Positions 43,441 through 51,376 of a DNA stretch of 64,000 nt are shown here, one piece after another. The notes beneath the pieces were generated by a model that searched no databases, was not told where the DNA came from, and saw only the letters and a program-made list of their open reading frames with translations. The position numbers were made by a program, and so were the translations under genes. Within the stretch, counting starts at the first letter, position 1; every line of letters starts with the position of its first letter. Source of the DNA: Halioglobus maricola (lineage in GTDB: Bacteria > Pseudomonadota > Gammaproteobacteria > Pseudomonadales > Halieaceae); assembly GCF_009388985.1 (NCBI RefSeq), contig NZ_CP036422.1:3734501-3798500 (forward strand), in the 5' to 3' direction.

Positions 43441-43797
43441 TTAGTTAAGAACCCGGTAGCCTCTTCCTCGCAGGCATTGCTTTACCACCTGAACCTCGTC
43501 GCGCGAGCCCTCGCTGACACCCCGTGCGGCACCGGTGACAGCACCGGCGCCGGCACCCCGCTGGGCATCACGACTGTTACCCACTGCCGCGCCTATCAAA
43601 CCGCCAACCACGGCGCCTGATGCGGCACCGCGCGCTGCCTTCTCACCCGTTTTTACCTCCGATGAATAACCACGACACTCTGCCAGGTCTTGCTCATACT
43701 TCGCCTGGTCGACGCCCTTGCGGTCGATGATAATCTCGTCAGTTGTGGTGCAGGCAGCCAGCACGAGCGCCAGCGGCACCAAGGCTAATTTATACAT
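43441..43797 (-). CDS. Glycine-zipper lipoprotein
   Basis: 118 residues with AGGGAG upstream. The lipobox is LVLAAC. The mature protein has a two-helix glycine zipper (ARGAASGAVVGGLIGAAVGN and RGAGAGAVTGAARGV), typical of the Rick-17-kDa/glycine-zipper 2TM group that inserts into the outer membrane. Two later Cys residues (AECRG, KQCLRG) may form a disulfide. An outer-membrane structural role is likely. It is divergent from the DUF1538 operon. Confidence 0.85.
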   Translation of the reverse strand: MYKLALVPLALVLAACTTTDEIIIDRKGVDQAKYEQDLAECRGYSSEVKTGEKAARGAASGAVVGGLIGAAVGNSRDAQRGAGAGAVTGAARGVSEGSRDEVQVVKQCLRGRGYRVLN

Positions 43798-43958
43798 CTT
43801 ATCGCTCCCTCAGGTTTCTTCCGTAAGCCTACCATCTGGCAAGGCCGATGCCGGTAAAGATTTGTTAACCCGACAGCAGCTGACAAAACATTTATCCAGG
43901 TCAATTTTCTGACACGCCGCCGCTGCTACACTCAGGGTTCGCTCTTGGAAGGACCATC

Positions 43959-44693
43959 GTGCAAGCCACCCTGAAGAAACTACTCACTGCGATGCTGGGC
44001 AGCTTGCGAGATCTGCTGCCCATCATATTGGTGATCCTGTTTTTTCAGCTCGCCGTGCTGCAGCAACCCATGCCCAACATCGGCCAGATATTGCTGGGCG
44101 TCTTGTTCGTTGTACTGGGCCTGACCTTCTTCATTCACGGCCTTGAGCAAGGCCTGTTTCCGATCGGTGAGTCCATGGCCACTGCCTTTGCCCGCAAAGG
44201 CAGCGTCACGTGGCTGGTCATCTTCGCCTTTGCCCTGGGCTTTGGCACCACTGTCGCGGAACCCGCCCTGATCGCAGTGGCAGAGGAGGCATCAAAGGTT
44301 GCGGCCGAGGGTGGCATGATCGCCGCGAATGAAGCCGCCATGACTCGCTACGCCGAGGGGCTGCGTTACACGGTAGCGTTTTCGGTGGGCCTGGCCATTG
44401 TGATTGGCGTCATCCGCATCCTGAAGGGCTGGCCGGTACAGTGGCTGATTATCGGCGGCTATGTGCTGGTGGTGATCATGACCATGTTCGCTCCTCGGGA
44501 GATCATTGGCATTGCCTACGACTCAGGCGGCGTCACCACCTCAACGATTACGGTACCCCTGGTAACCGCTCTCGGCGTGGGGCTGGCCTCGTCGATCAAG
44601 GGGCGCAACCCGATGACCGACGGCTTCGGCCTGATCGCATTCGCCTCGCTGACGCCCATGATTTTCGTGATGGCTTACGGAATGGTGATCTGA
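43959..44693 (+). CDS. DUF1538 membrane protein, first copy
   Basis: 244 residues from a GTG with GGAAGGA upstream. About seven hydrophobic helices; conserved phrases are [17 protein letters not shown] and [20 protein letters not shown], which recur in the next gene (STTIAEPSLIAVAIKA and [20 protein letters not shown]). The two-protein repeat suggests a heterodimer of inverted or parallel halves, as in many transporters. The family has no assigned substrate to my knowledge. It is the first of four tightly linked genes ending with PII-like and CBS proteins. Confidence 0.9.
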   Translation: MQATLKKLLTAMLGSLRDLLPIILVILFFQLAVLQQPMPNIGQILLGVLFVVLGLTFFIHGLEQGLFPIGESMATAFARKGSVTWLVIFAFALGFGTTVAEPALIAVAEEASKVAAEGGMIAANEAAMTRYAEGLRYTVAFSVGLAIVIGVIRILKGWPVQWLIIGGYVLVVIMTMFAPREIIGIAYDSGGVTTSTITVPLVTALGVGLASSIKGRNPMTDGFGLIAFASLTPMIFVMAYGMVI

Positions 44694-45505
44694 TGGGCCT
44701 TCTCGACATTCTTTACGAAGTGCTCGCCACTCTGGCCGAGACGGTGACCGATGTATTGCCTATTGCAGCAATTATCTTCGGCTTCCAGTTTGCTGTGCTG
44801 CGGCAGAAACCTGCCAACCTGCGCGAGATTTTGCTCGGCTTCGGCTGGGTATTGATAGGGCTATCCTTATTTCTACTTGGCTTGGAGTGGTGTCTATTCC
44901 CGCTGGGCCGCTTGATGGCCGGCCAACTCACCAACGCAGACTTCCTGCTGGCGAGCATGGAAGCGGGAGAAACCATCGCCGATATCGAGTGGAAAGACTA
45001 CATGTGGGTGTACATATTCGCCTTCCTGATCGGCTTCTCCACCACCATTGCTGAACCGTCCCTGATCGCTGTCGCGATCAAAGCCCACCAGGTGTCGGGC
45101 GGCGCCATCGGCGTGTGGGGCCTGCGCATATCCGTAGCGCTTGGCGTTGCCTTCGGCATTTCATTGGGCTGTTACCGCATCGTGGTCGGCGACCCCATCC
45201 ACTGGTACATCATCACGGGCTATGCCTTCGTGGTACTGCAGACGACAGTAGCGCCAAAAATGATTATCCCCCTCGCCTACGACTCAGGCGGTGTCACCAC
45301 ATCGACTGTCACCGTACCCCTGGTAGCGGCACTGGGGTTGGGCCTGTCGGAAACCGTTCCCGGTAGAAACCCACTTATCGACGGCTTTGGTTTGATCGCC
45401 TTTGCCAGCCTGTTTCCCATACTCTCAGTGATGGCCTACGCTCAGCTCTCGGAGCTGAGGGCCGCCAGTGCGAGCAAGCGCACAACTACGCGCAAGAATA
45501 CCTGA
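44693..45505 (+). CDS. DUF1538 membrane protein, second copy
   Basis: 270 residues; its ATG shares one base with the previous stop (TGATG), so translation is coupled. It repeats the architecture of the first copy, with helices and the paired motifs TTIAEPSLIAVAIKA and [17 protein letters not shown]. The Asp-Ser-Gly-Gly and Glu-Pro segments sit in or near helices and may line a permeation path. The C-terminal tail is basic (SKRTTTRKNT) and probably cytosolic. The PII-like gene follows after 10 bases. Confidence 0.9.
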   Translation: MGLLDILYEVLATLAETVTDVLPIAAIIFGFQFAVLRQKPANLREILLGFGWVLIGLSLFLLGLEWCLFPLGRLMAGQLTNADFLLASMEAGETIADIEWKDYMWVYIFAFLIGFSTTIAEPSLIAVAIKAHQVSGGAIGVWGLRISVALGVAFGISLGCYRIVVGDPIHWYIITGYAFVVLQTTVAPKMIIPLAYDSGGVTTSTVTVPLVAALGLGLSETVPGRNPLIDGFGLIAFASLFPILSVMAYAQLSELRAASASKRTTTRKNT

Positions 45506-45515
45506 GGAGAAACTC

Positions 45516-45866
45516 ATGCACTTCAAAATGATCATCGTTTTCATCGAAGACGAAAAAACCGACGAGATCATGGACGCTGCGCGCCAGGCGGGAGCCACCG
45601 GTGCGACTGTGATCAACAACGCCCGCGGCGAGGGCCTCAAGGTAAGCAAAACGTTCTTCGGCCTATCGCTGGAAACCCAGCGCGATGTCATCCTCTTTCT
45701 GGTCGAAGAGCATCTATCGCGCCACATCCTCGAGGAGATCAATCGGGTCGGAGAGATGGATTCCAAACCCGGGACCGGCATCGCCTTCCAACTGGATGTA
45801 GAAGACGCTGTTGGCGTGATGTCGCAAGCGCAAGAACTAACACAAGATGTGGAGGAACTGCTGTAA
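45516..45866 (+). CDS. PII-like signalling protein
   Basis: 116 residues with TGAGGAG upstream. The ferredoxin-like fold reads as MIIVFIEDEKTDEIMDAARQ, then a T-loop region (residues ~28-55: GATGATVINNARGEGLKVSK), and a PII-type C-terminal turn KPGTGIAFQLDVEDAVGV. The canonical uridylylated Tyr of GlnB/GlnK is not apparent. PII-like proteins bind nucleotides and gate membrane partners. It lies between the DUF1538 pair and a CBS protein, so control of the DUF1538 transporter is the natural inference. The stop overlaps the next start (TAATG). Confidence 0.88.
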   Translation: MHFKMIIVFIEDEKTDEIMDAARQAGATGATVINNARGEGLKVSKTFFGLSLETQRDVILFLVEEHLSRHILEEINRVGEMDSKPGTGIAFQLDVEDAVGVMSQAQELTQDVEELL

Positions 45867-46270
45867 TGGAAAAGCACGTGATCAAAGCCAGGGACGTGAT
45901 GCACACGGAACACCTGGAACTGGATGGCATGGCATCCGTGGCCGATGCGCTAAAGGCCATGCAAGACGCCGACGCCACCGTGGTAATCGTCAGGAAACGC
46001 AATGAACACGATGCCTTCGGCCTTGTACTGCTTTCAGACATCGCCAAGAAAGTGCTGGCAAGGGACAGGGCCGCGGAACGTGTGAATGTCTACGAAATCA
46101 TGTCAAAGCCGGTCATCCCGGTAGAGCCCGACATGGATGTGCGCTATGTGGCCCGCATGTTCGACAGCTTCGGCCTGTCCAACGCTCCCGTGGTGGAGGA
46201 CGGCAAGGTGATTGGGATTGTCAGCTACCGAGAGCTGGTGTTCGACGGCCTCTGCAAATTAATCGGCTAA
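45866..46270 (+). CDS. CBS-domain pair protein
   Basis: 134 residues made of two CBS domains and little else: VIKARDVMHTEHLELDGMAS / VADALKAMQDADATVVIV, and VNVYEIMSKPVIPVEPDMDV / RYVARMFDSFGLSNAPVVED with GIVSYRELVF. CBS pairs bind adenine nucleotides and regulate attached or partner proteins. Its start overlaps the PII-like stop. Together the two sensors probably read energy or nitrogen state for the DUF1538 complex; the ligand is unknown. Confidence 0.92.
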   Translation: MEKHVIKARDVMHTEHLELDGMASVADALKAMQDADATVVIVRKRNEHDAFGLVLLSDIAKKVLARDRAAERVNVYEIMSKPVIPVEPDMDVRYVARMFDSFGLSNAPVVEDGKVIGIVSYRELVFDGLCKLIG

Positions 46271-46283
46271 TGTCAGACGAGCG

Positions 46284-46796
46284 CTACTCGGGCATATGCG
46301 GCGCATCGTCTTCCTCGCGATGGTGGACGGCGCCGCGCTGTGACAGCGCACCGAGCTTCGCCACCAACTGCGCGCCATGGGAAGCCTCCTCCGCCGCAAA
46401 CTGCGCCGCAAATCTCTTGGTTTCGGCGCAGACGCTACTCTCGGCATAGGCAGCGTAAAATTTCTCCGCTGCCCGCTCATTGTCCAGCGCCAGCAGCATC
46501 GCCTCCTGCAGGTTCATCCGGTAATGCACCGCCTCGTAACTGGTTGTCTCCGGCGGTTCTTCCTCGGGCCATACAAACTCCCAGGGCTTCAATTCCGGTA
46601 GCTTATAGGCTCGGGCTATTTCCTCCACTTCACTCAGGTGCAAGCGGCTTTCCTCGGCCATACGGCCGAAGAACTCTGCCACTTCGACATTATTGTGTGC
46701 CCTCATAGCCTGCGCCAATTCCAGATAGCGCTCGCGCGCCTCCGATTCCAGCTCCATCGAATGGGCGAGAAACTCTGCCAGAATGTCCTTGCTCAT
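46284..46796 (-). CDS. Ferritin-like (rubrerythrin-type) protein
   Basis: 170 residues from the ATG at 46796, which overlaps the korB stop (ATGA). The four-helix di-iron signature is visible: MELESEARERYLELA, EESRLHLSEVEE, DNERAAEKFYAAYAE and EEASHGAQLV, giving the Glu and His ligands of a rubrerythrin-like site. No C-terminal rubredoxin domain is present. It may reduce peroxide or store iron. Being the last gene of the korAB operon, it could protect the oxygen-sensitive oxidoreductase; that is inference. Confidence 0.88.
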   Translation of the reverse strand: MSKDILAEFLAHSMELESEARERYLELAQAMRAHNNVEVAEFFGRMAEESRLHLSEVEEIARAYKLPELKPWEFVWPEEEPPETTSYEAVHYRMNLQEAMLLALDNERAAEKFYAAYAESSVCAETKRFAAQFAAEEASHGAQLVAKLGALSQRGAVHHREEDDAPHMPE

Positions 46797-47617
46797 ACCC
46801 TGAATCCTCCACATAAATCGGTCTCGCCGGCAGCGGGAGTCGTACCCGAATAACAGGGCTGCTGCCGTGCATAAAGCAGGCCGGTCGAAAAACCGTCCTC
46901 GTGTAAAAATAGCCTGGCGGCCTCGTCAGCATCGCTAACTGCCGGTTCCAGGCGCTCGTGCACAACGGCCTTCCAATCAGTTTGTTCCGGACAGAAGGTG
47001 ATGCACTGGGACAGCACGTGCACAAAGCTGAAGCCTGGAAATTCGATGGCTTCCGCCAGGATCCTGGACATCTGGTTGGGGTTGCCGGAGTAACCCCGGG
47101 CGATCCATGGGGCGCCAGCTGCAAGCGCCAGCGCAGCGGGCTTGAACGGCCGCACGCCAGGGCCATGGGGCGTCAGTTTGCTGTGATCCCAATCGGAGGC
47201 TGTGGTCGGTGAAGCCTGCCCCTTGGTCATGCCATAGACTTCGTTGTCCATCGCGATATACGTCATGTTCACATTGCGCCGGCAAGCATGGATAAAGTGG
47301 TTGCCACCAATGGAGAAGCCGTCTCCGTCACCACCGAGCGCCAGCACGGTAAGATCCGGGCGTGCAACCTTAAGGCCCTGGGCAATCGCCAACCCGCGGC
47401 CGTGGACACCGTGAAAGCCGTAGCTGTCTACATAGGCAGGCAACCGGGAAGAGCAGCCAATGCCGGATACCAACACCGTATTGTCCTTGTCGATACCCAG
47501 TGCAGCGAATGCCTTGGTCAGGGCATTGAGTACCGAATAGTGACCACACCCAGGACACCAGATGGGCTTGACCTCGGACTTGAAATCCTTCGGTCGTAAC
47601 TTGATGACATCGTTCAT
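46793..47617 (-). CDS. korB: 2-oxoacid:ferredoxin oxidoreductase, beta subunit
   Basis: 274 residues. It has the WCPGCGHY motif (20-27) with Cys for the 4Fe-4S cluster, GIGCSSRLP, and the TPP-binding motif GDGDGFSIGGNHF (about 95-107) followed by NEVYGMTKGQ. The beta subunit binds TPP and iron-sulfur and, with KorA, oxidises 2-oxoglutarate (or a similar oxoacid) to the acyl-CoA while reducing ferredoxin. The start overlaps korA by 4 bases and the ferritin-like gene overlaps its end. Confidence 0.93.
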   Translation of the reverse strand: MNDVIKLRPKDFKSEVKPIWCPGCGHYSVLNALTKAFAALGIDKDNTVLVSGIGCSSRLPAYVDSYGFHGVHGRGLAIAQGLKVARPDLTVLALGGDGDGFSIGGNHFIHACRRNVNMTYIAMDNEVYGMTKGQASPTTASDWDHSKLTPHGPGVRPFKPAALALAAGAPWIARGYSGNPNQMSRILAEAIEFPGFSFVHVLSQCITFCPEQTDWKAVVHERLEPAVSDADEAARLFLHEDGFSTGLLYARQQPCYSGTTPAAGETDLCGGFRV

Positions 47618-49335
47618 ACACCTGCCTCCAGAATGGCTGCCGCGATCGCGGTGCCGGACAGCGGTACCGGGCCGGCGTGGGCGTAACTGTGGAGCGGCGC
47701 CTGAAAATCCAGCTCACCGCGAAGGTAGTGACGCAACTGAGCACTGTGGTTCTGCTCGATCACCCAGACTCCAGTACAGTCACCGATAGCGGCCAGCAGT
47801 GAATCAACCTGCAGTGGCGCCAGCAGTCGCAGTGCAATGGTGCGTGCGCGATGGCCACTTGCCGCGAGCAATTCCGCCGCCTCGGCGACGGCGGCCGATG
47901 CCGAGCCAAAGCTGATCAAACACAGCTCACCCTCACCACTGATTCTGGCCCAGGCGTCACCATAATCGAACCCGGTCAGCTTGCGCGCCCGTTTCTCGAG
48001 ATGTAGCTGGTGATCATTGTCCCGCGCCGACGGCGTTCCGCGCTCGTTGTGCTCGAGGCCATCAGCCGTAAATCGTTTGCCCGGATCACCTGGCGCTGCG
48101 AGGGTAGAAATGCCTGACTCTGTGAGCCGGTAGCGCAAGTAGTCATTGTCGCCAGCCTGCTGATGGTCTGAGCCATGGCCGGGAGCAGGGAAGTTTTCAC
48201 AGCGAGCCGGCTCGCCGACAACCGCTGAAGACTGGCCAATAAACTGGTCCGAAAGCACGATGGCGGGCACCTGCAAGGCCTGCGCCAAATTCACCGCCCA
48301 CGCACTGGTGTAGACGCAATCGGCAATATCCAGTGGAGCCAGCACCAGGTGGGGCGCGTCTCCGTGCAGACCCGACAGCGCGATATTCAGATCGCTCTGC
48401 TCAGACTTGGTGGGAATACCGGTAGAAGGACCGCCGCGCATTACATTGAGGATCGTCACCGGTGTTTCGCTGGCGACGGCAAGCCCGATGCTTTCCGTCA
48501 TCAGCGCGAGGCCAGGGCCCGAGGTAGCAGTGAACGCCGGCACACCGCCGAACGACGCACCGATAATCATATTGATGGCAGCGAGCTCATCCTCGGCCTG
48601 CACTAACTGACCACCGAGATCTTCGAGCCCGCCCGCCATCCACTCCAGCACATCAGATGCAGGGGTAATCGGGTAAGCCGCGACGAAACGGATTCCCGCC
48701 TCCAACGCTCCGAGGCCGGCAGCCTGATTACCGGTGATATACCAGGGGGCAGGATCACCATCACAGGGAGGCGTATCCAACGCCACCGCAGGCCATTTCG
48801 CCATGCCTGCGTGAATGCACGCTGCAGCCGCCTCGCGATAGGCTTCCGGCTTGTGAGCCAACTTGTGAGCAGACAGCTCAATCAAGTGGTCTGCAGGCAG
48901 ACCCAGCCCGGCACCCAGGAGACCGAGGCCGAGCATATTTACCCTCCCCTCCGGATGCACCTCTGCGGCCATGGCAGCCAGAGGCAATGTGATGACACTC
49001 GCGCCCAACTCTGCCACTTCCTCCGGCATTTGCTGGGACTCATCGCAAAGGATCAGGCTGTCGCCATCCAGACGGACTTCATCGCCGAAGCGGTTGAAGT
49101 TGTTCCAATCAAGCGCCAGCAACACGTCATAGCGCGACGCCGCGGTATAGCGCTCGTGCGCGGTGAGTTTGACCAGAGCTGCCGATTCGCCGCCGCGGAT
49201 CTGTGGGCCGAACGCCTTGCGCAGTAAGCCCCGGCCACCTTCCCGTGCCCAGCCCTGTAGCAGAAGCTCACCACAGGAAATGACGCCGGCACCGCCGGCG
49301 CCAGTTATGGCGATAGAGAGTTCTTTTTGGCTCAT
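47614..49335 (-). CDS. korA: 2-oxoacid:ferredoxin oxidoreductase, fused gamma-alpha subunit
   Basis: 573 residues. The N-terminal gamma domain (about 1-190: ITGAGGAGVISCGELLLQG, GPQIRGGESAALVK) is fused to the alpha domain (NQAAGLGALEAGIRFVAAYP, ITPASDVLEWM, TATSGPGLALMTESIGLA). This is the KorA type used with KorB in two-subunit oxidoreductases. The substrate is most likely 2-oxoglutarate, but pyruvate-type relatives exist. It leads the minus-strand operon korA-korB-ferritin-like; about 76 bases separate it from the D-aminoacylase gene. Confidence 0.93.
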   Translation of the reverse strand: MSQKELSIAITGAGGAGVISCGELLLQGWAREGGRGLLRKAFGPQIRGGESAALVKLTAHERYTAASRYDVLLALDWNNFNRFGDEVRLDGDSLILCDESQQMPEEVAELGASVITLPLAAMAAEVHPEGRVNMLGLGLLGAGLGLPADHLIELSAHKLAHKPEAYREAAAACIHAGMAKWPAVALDTPPCDGDPAPWYITGNQAAGLGALEAGIRFVAAYPITPASDVLEWMAGGLEDLGGQLVQAEDELAAINMIIGASFGGVPAFTATSGPGLALMTESIGLAVASETPVTILNVMRGGPSTGIPTKSEQSDLNIALSGLHGDAPHLVLAPLDIADCVYTSAWAVNLAQALQVPAIVLSDQFIGQSSAVVGEPARCENFPAPGHGSDHQQAGDNDYLRYRLTESGISTLAAPGDPGKRFTADGLEHNERGTPSARDNDHQLHLEKRARKLTGFDYGDAWARISGEGELCLISFGSASAAVAEAAELLAASGHRARTIALRLLAPLQVDSLLAAIGDCTGVWVIEQNHSAQLRHYLRGELDFQAPLHSYAHAGPVPLSGTAIAAAILEAGV

Positions 49336-49411
49336 ACGGGCACACTCGTTGTTGTACCCTAAGAATAGACGCTAGTCGTGGCTTCGAACCTTGTTCTGGC
49401 TCAAGGTTTGA

Positions 49412-51286
49412 TCAAGCGGCGCGCAGTGCCCGGCCCAGGGGTTTGGTACCCAGGGCCTCAGTAAACTCGCCTTCGCTCCACACCTGCTCGCCATTGATGT
49501 AGGTATGCGTTACCACACCGTCAGAACGGCTCAACATCTGGTTGTGCTCGAACAAATCGCGGTATGCCAGGATCCGGCTGTTGTTGTCATCCCACTGCGC
49601 CAACGCCTCGGGGTCGATGATCGTCAGGTCCGCCTGGGCGCCGAGCTCCAGGCGCCCCACCCCTTGCAGGCCAAAGAACTCAGCTGGTTCACTGGTCAGG
49701 CGCCTGACCATGGTAGCCACCGTCTCCAGCGATTGCTGCGAGGCAAGCTTCAGGGAGCTGAGATTGGAATCAAAGAACGCCATATTGGTAATGTGAGCAC
49801 CTGAATCGTTGAAACCGGGCATCGCATTTTTGTGCAGCAGCAGGTCCAGGGTCGCCTGCTTCCCTTTATTGCCGATGTCGACCCAGAAGCGGAAGCCCTT
49901 ATCGTACTCGCGCAGCAGGTGGAGCATGAAATCTGCGTCGACGGCCATGCCGCGCGGGAATTTATCAAAGGCATCGCGCTCTGCATCGGAGCGGGCCTGG
50001 TCGGCCTGGCCGCGCTGATAGCGCTGCAGACGGCTGTACACATCCTGCATGCTCTCGCCTTCCCAGTCCGCGACAGGCGCACCGTCAAAGATCATCATGT
50101 ACAGTTCGCGCGGCACAAGATTATCCGGCATGCCAAGCTTGGTCTTCAGGGCAGCCAGGCCCTTGCCGTTGCGCCCGTGCATCCAGTCATCCCGGAAACG
50201 CTCCACCCAGGCCGGGTCATTGAGCAGCGCCATGCGCCCTTCAACGTCGTCATACTCCCTGGCGATCAACTCGGCCGTAGAGTCCATCTCTTCAAACAAC
50301 GGACTGACAATACCGTCGGACCAGACCCTGAAGTTGGTGCCCAGGGCCTGGAAGTGCATATTGCCCTTGAACAGTTTGCTGTTCATGAGCGCAGCAAACC
50401 CGAGAAAACCCTTGTGCGCATTGGGAGCGAGCACAAATTCCATCACCGACAGCGCCGATGTTTTCAGGGTTTTGCCAAACAGACGGCCGCTGGTCAGGGC
50501 GAAATACAGGAAAGCTTTCAGGCGGTTTTCAATAATGGGGGTGGTCTGCCACACGCGATTACGCTTGCGCACTACGCGCAACAGGCGCTTGAGCTCGCCA
50601 AAGCTGGCGAACTGGGTCGGTATGCGCTTGTCCGTATGGGGCGAGTTGGCCAGGTAGTGGAACGGCAGCCCATCGGTAGACATACCCAGGTAGCCCTGGT
50701 CCATCGCGGTGTCCAGCAGGCTCTCCATACGCACCAACTCGGCTTCAGTGGGTTCACGGCTGATACTGTCCTGCAGGCCCATGACCTCCACGCGCAGCAT
50801 CGAGTGGGGAAGAAACACACCGATGTTCGGCCCCAGGGGCATACCATCGAAGTGGTCCATGTAGTCGCCGGTGTTGTCCCAGGTCACCGCTTCTGCCGCC
50901 TTGCGCAGTACTGACTTGGGAATGTTCTCTACCCGGGTAAAGCAGTCCACAATCGGGTCCTGCTCGCCCACGCGCTGACTGCCAAACGCAGTGCCCAGGC
51001 TGCAATTGCCCACCAGCACCGTCGTGGTACCGTGGCGCACGACCTCGGGCAGGCCGGGTTCGAGATCAACCTCGAGATCGAGATGGGTGTGAATGTCCAG
51101 CAAACCGGGGGTAACCCACTTGCCCTGTGCGTCGACAACATCAGCGGCCATGGACCTTGGCAGGAACATACCCATGGCAGCCACCTTGCCGTCCTTGATG
51201 GCAATATCCATCTCGCGCGGTTTATCGCCGCTGCCATCGAAAACAGTGGCGTTCTGGATAAGGGTGTCCCAGGTTTTTCTGGACAT
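49412..51286 (-). CDS. N-acyl-D-amino-acid deacylase (D-aminoacylase) family amidohydrolase
   Basis: 624 residues from the ATG at 51286, with GGGAGA upstream; a GTG at 51355 would overlap the divergent selO promoter region. The metal-binding motif DIHTHLD (His66, His68) follows VTPGLLD, and the sequence contains TTVLVGNCSLGTAF, NDSGAHITN and the C-terminal LGAQADLTIIDPEAL typical of this group. It hydrolyses N-acyl-D-amino acids or related amides with zinc. No signal peptide, so cytosolic. Exact substrate unknown. Confidence 0.9.
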   Translation of the reverse strand: MSRKTWDTLIQNATVFDGSGDKPREMDIAIKDGKVAAMGMFLPRSMAADVVDAQGKWVTPGLLDIHTHLDLEVDLEPGLPEVVRHGTTTVLVGNCSLGTAFGSQRVGEQDPIVDCFTRVENIPKSVLRKAAEAVTWDNTGDYMDHFDGMPLGPNIGVFLPHSMLRVEVMGLQDSISREPTEAELVRMESLLDTAMDQGYLGMSTDGLPFHYLANSPHTDKRIPTQFASFGELKRLLRVVRKRNRVWQTTPIIENRLKAFLYFALTSGRLFGKTLKTSALSVMEFVLAPNAHKGFLGFAALMNSKLFKGNMHFQALGTNFRVWSDGIVSPLFEEMDSTAELIAREYDDVEGRMALLNDPAWVERFRDDWMHGRNGKGLAALKTKLGMPDNLVPRELYMMIFDGAPVADWEGESMQDVYSRLQRYQRGQADQARSDAERDAFDKFPRGMAVDADFMLHLLREYDKGFRFWVDIGNKGKQATLDLLLHKNAMPGFNDSGAHITNMAFFDSNLSSLKLASQQSLETVATMVRRLTSEPAEFFGLQGVGRLELGAQADLTIIDPEALAQWDDNNSRILAYRDLFEHNQMLSRSDGVVTHTYINGEQVWSEGEFTEALGTKPLGRALRAA

Positions 51287-51376
51287 GTAGTGTCTCCCGC
51301 GATGATGTGTGCTTTGCGCTATTATGTCGGCCACAACGTATATAGCAGATCGCACCGCCTCAGGACAAACCTATTC

